Program-made: the position numbers and the translations under genes
Notes under the pieces: generated by a model
The model's database searches: none
Told to the model about the DNA's origin: nothing
The model's input: the letters and a program-made list of their open reading frames with translations, nothing else
Shown: piece by piece, positions 61,881 to 64,000 of the stretch
Layout: every line of letters begins with the position of its first letter
Position numbering within the stretch: the stretch's first letter is position 1
Assembly: GCF_032854445.1 (NCBI RefSeq)
Contig: NC_088295.1
Span: 62,043,249-62,107,248 of the forward strand
DNA length: 64,000 bases
From: Liolophura sinensis
Lineage: Eukaryota > Mollusca > Polyplacophora > Chitonida > Chitonidae
Reading direction: 5' to 3'

Positions 61881-62099
61881 GGGGCCGATTCAACGAAGTC
61901 CTTTCTAACTTAAGTCAAAATTTAAAAACTTCGTACGATGCTTAGTTTTTGGTACTGGAAGTTGGAATTTGGAGACAATTGTCTTAAGATAACATTGATG
62001 AGGGATAAAAAAATTTAATTTTTAAAACCCCAAAATAAATTTTGAGATCATATTCCGAATTTTTACTTATGTCAGAAATGACTTTGTGGAATTGGCCCC
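61881..62099. mobile_element. MITE with about 35-bp imperfect terminal inverted repeats
   Basis: The left end GGGGCCGATTCAACGAAGTC and the right end, read in reverse, GGGGCCAATTCCACAAAGTC match over about 35 bp, running on into TAAGT. It is a non-coding AT-rich interior of about 220 bp. The superfamily is not known, since I could not fix the target duplication. Confidence 0.75.
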
Positions 62100-62869
62100 A
62101 GAGGATTAATTTAAAATAAGTAACAAATAATAATGTATGCCTTTACATTCTATAATGTAATGTGGTTCGGATTTCTTCGGCATCACTATCCGAGCAGATG
62201 CTGAGCCATTGACCAATGAGGTGGCTTGTTGCGATTTCTCTTCAGCTGGTTCGGTTGCACCTTGAGGTTCAGGCCTGATATGACAGACAGGTACTTGGCG
62301 AAGGGCTGTCGTTTCTACCGGAGCCCGGTTTCCTCTACCCAAAAACCTGACTCCATGCAACTTAAAAACCCCAATCAAACAAATCAATCCAATTTTACCA
62401 TAATAAAAATGAAGATATGTCAGCAAAGAAAAAGATTCGGAAAAGGTTTCTTTGATGTTCTTTCTTTGATGTTTATTCCGATTTAGATCTGTTATCCATG
62501 ACATTGTACGTGCATGTAAAAAGTATTATTTTTTATACAAAGTCTGACCCACAGAGCACGAGGTTCAGTGAGGTCTGAACTTGTGGTATATGAATTATTT
62601 CTGAACGTCACGTCAATTTTCTCTTTGGACAGTTCTTAGTATTTAAGTTACAACTTTTAAATGAGCACAGTAAAACTGTTAGGAAGTTACATGTACATGT
62701 AATTCTCACTAAGTGTGACTGAAGCCAGAGCATCAAACAGTTCTTCGTCACCGGATTTTTGATTGTCAGTCAGAAATCAACATTATTATGCTAGGAGATT
62801 TTAAAGAGCCTTAGACTAGATCATTCTATGGATTACTCATGGATTTGATTCCGTATATAAATGTCCTAT

Positions 62870-63000
62870 TCCTTATGCAACGCATGCGCCATTTTCTACG
62901 TCCGCTTTACATGTACGTCACTGCATGCCACCACTAGCAGATTTTGTACAGAAATCTTGACTGGGGTTACGGTGATGAGGCAGGACGTGAGAAAACGCAA
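62870..63000 (+). repeat. Dispersed repeat related to 41900-42130
   Basis: Shares blocks with the reverse complement of the gene C intron repeat. No terminal structure was found. Confidence 0.45.
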
Positions 63001-64000
63001 AAACTCCTTTGTTTCTAATAATACTTTATACACATGCATTCTCTTTATGTAAAGTTAACTCCTGAAATATCCTAATTAAATAGTCCCGCGCAATGATAAC
63101 AGAGGTGAGTTTAAGTCTTACTAGTCCTTTGATGCAAATCGATCATGGAGAGCATCTCATGAGCTGTAAGGAGTGTGTATAAATGCTATAATTCTATTTC
63201 AGATCATGCATCCGTTGGATCCTCGTCTTGTGTTTCTGCGGTGCTCAGTGGATCACCAAGACTGCCAGACTCTGACACATCTGAGTCCAGTAAATGGCTC
63301 ACTTGACTTGCAGTCAAAGCTGGTTTTTCACAGAACAGAGACTTGTACCTGCAACGAAAGAAAAGGCCACCTTACAGAAAGAGAATACATAATAATATTA
63401 GATACGCGGTAACTCAGTGACAGGATATGGACATATATGGTGTCAACAACCCTCATATTGGGCGAGGCGTCAGCTGATGTACAGGCGATGTCAGCTTCAG
63501 CGTCGTCATTATTATCAATTATTTTCACAGCCGAACACAGTTGACATCGACTTCAGGATGTACGTCCCTCACCTGACCGTTACTTTTCCAATGAAACCCG
63601 AATATTTTGTCTGATGATGGATAATCCCTTAATCATGTCCATATATAACCAACGATGTAGGGGTCTAGCACTTTGCCAACAAGATAATTAAATGTTTCTT
63701 TTTGTGAATCCTGTACAAGCTTCATGGTGCTGAATGCCTCATATTTTAATCAAATACCAGATTTATTCAAATCTGAACGGCTAACTTTTCATAAAAACTT
63801 TCCAAACTGAAATCAGTGACATTTTAACTAGGAATTTCACATTATGTATGTAGTGACGCGTAACATCACTGAACCAACCATGAAGCATTTTGCCATTTTA
63901 TCAAAACTCTTTCTTTTTCCTTTATGACGATGTTTGCAAATGCATATACATAGTAACAGGGTTACTTACTGTAACTCTCAGATATATAGAGTAATGTGTG

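Larger units (their letters stand above)
58082..64000. other. Intergenic region downstream of gene B
   Basis: Holds the features listed separately (SINE, minisatellite, foldback, MITE, dispersed repeat). A weak exon-like stretch is at 63203-63307; no other supportable gene was found. Confidence 0.6.

Overview
This is an AT-rich eukaryotic window from an animal, most likely a marine mollusc or other lophotrochozoan. The evidence is spliced inhibitor-of-apoptosis (IAP) genes in several relatives, a dense tRNA-derived SINE family whose 3' end carries a GTACGGCGTAAAACACC motif and an (AAAT)n tail, and a second SINE family ending in the (CACT)n tail common in molluscs. I could not search a database, so the phylum is an inference.

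Layout. 1-9010: intergenic DNA full of SINE copies. 9011-15438 (+): IAP gene A, seven recognisable exons encoding BIR, UBA-like and RING domains. 15439-18547: intergenic, with a full-length second-family SINE. 18548-39560: a tandem segmental triplication with units of about 6-7 kb (copy 1 18548-25053, copy 2 25054-30883, copy 3 30884-39545). Its right breakpoint lies inside the RING exon of IAP gene C. 39356-44922 (-): IAP gene C. 44923-54219: intergenic, with an intact Tc1/mariner element at 50377-51905. 54220-58081 (+): IAP gene B. 58082-64000: intergenic, with a CATCATCATAACCAG-type minisatellite, a MITE and SINE pieces.

How the genes relate. All three IAP genes share exon boundaries, intron phases and nearly identical exon lengths (the BIR-completing exon is 176 nt in all three), so they are tandem paralogues. 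They should encode cytoplasmic E3 ubiquitin ligases that bind caspases or signalling partners through one BIR, ubiquitin through the UBA-like segment, and E2 enzymes through a C-terminal C3HC4 RING. The exons do not share one history. The first BIR exon of C resembles A, while its second BIR exon is almost identical to B. This suggests exon-level gene conversion or unequal exchange.

The most notable structure is the triplication. It has copied the end of gene C, leaving an intact orphan RING reading frame in copy 2, a 16-codon RING tail in copy 1, and an older partial RING duplicate downstream of the stop in all three copies. Copy 3 also carries a piggyBac-type deletion derivative, and the empty TTAA site is preserved in copies 1 and 2. 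Apart from the IAP genes, the transposase and their fragments, I found no convincing protein-coding genes.
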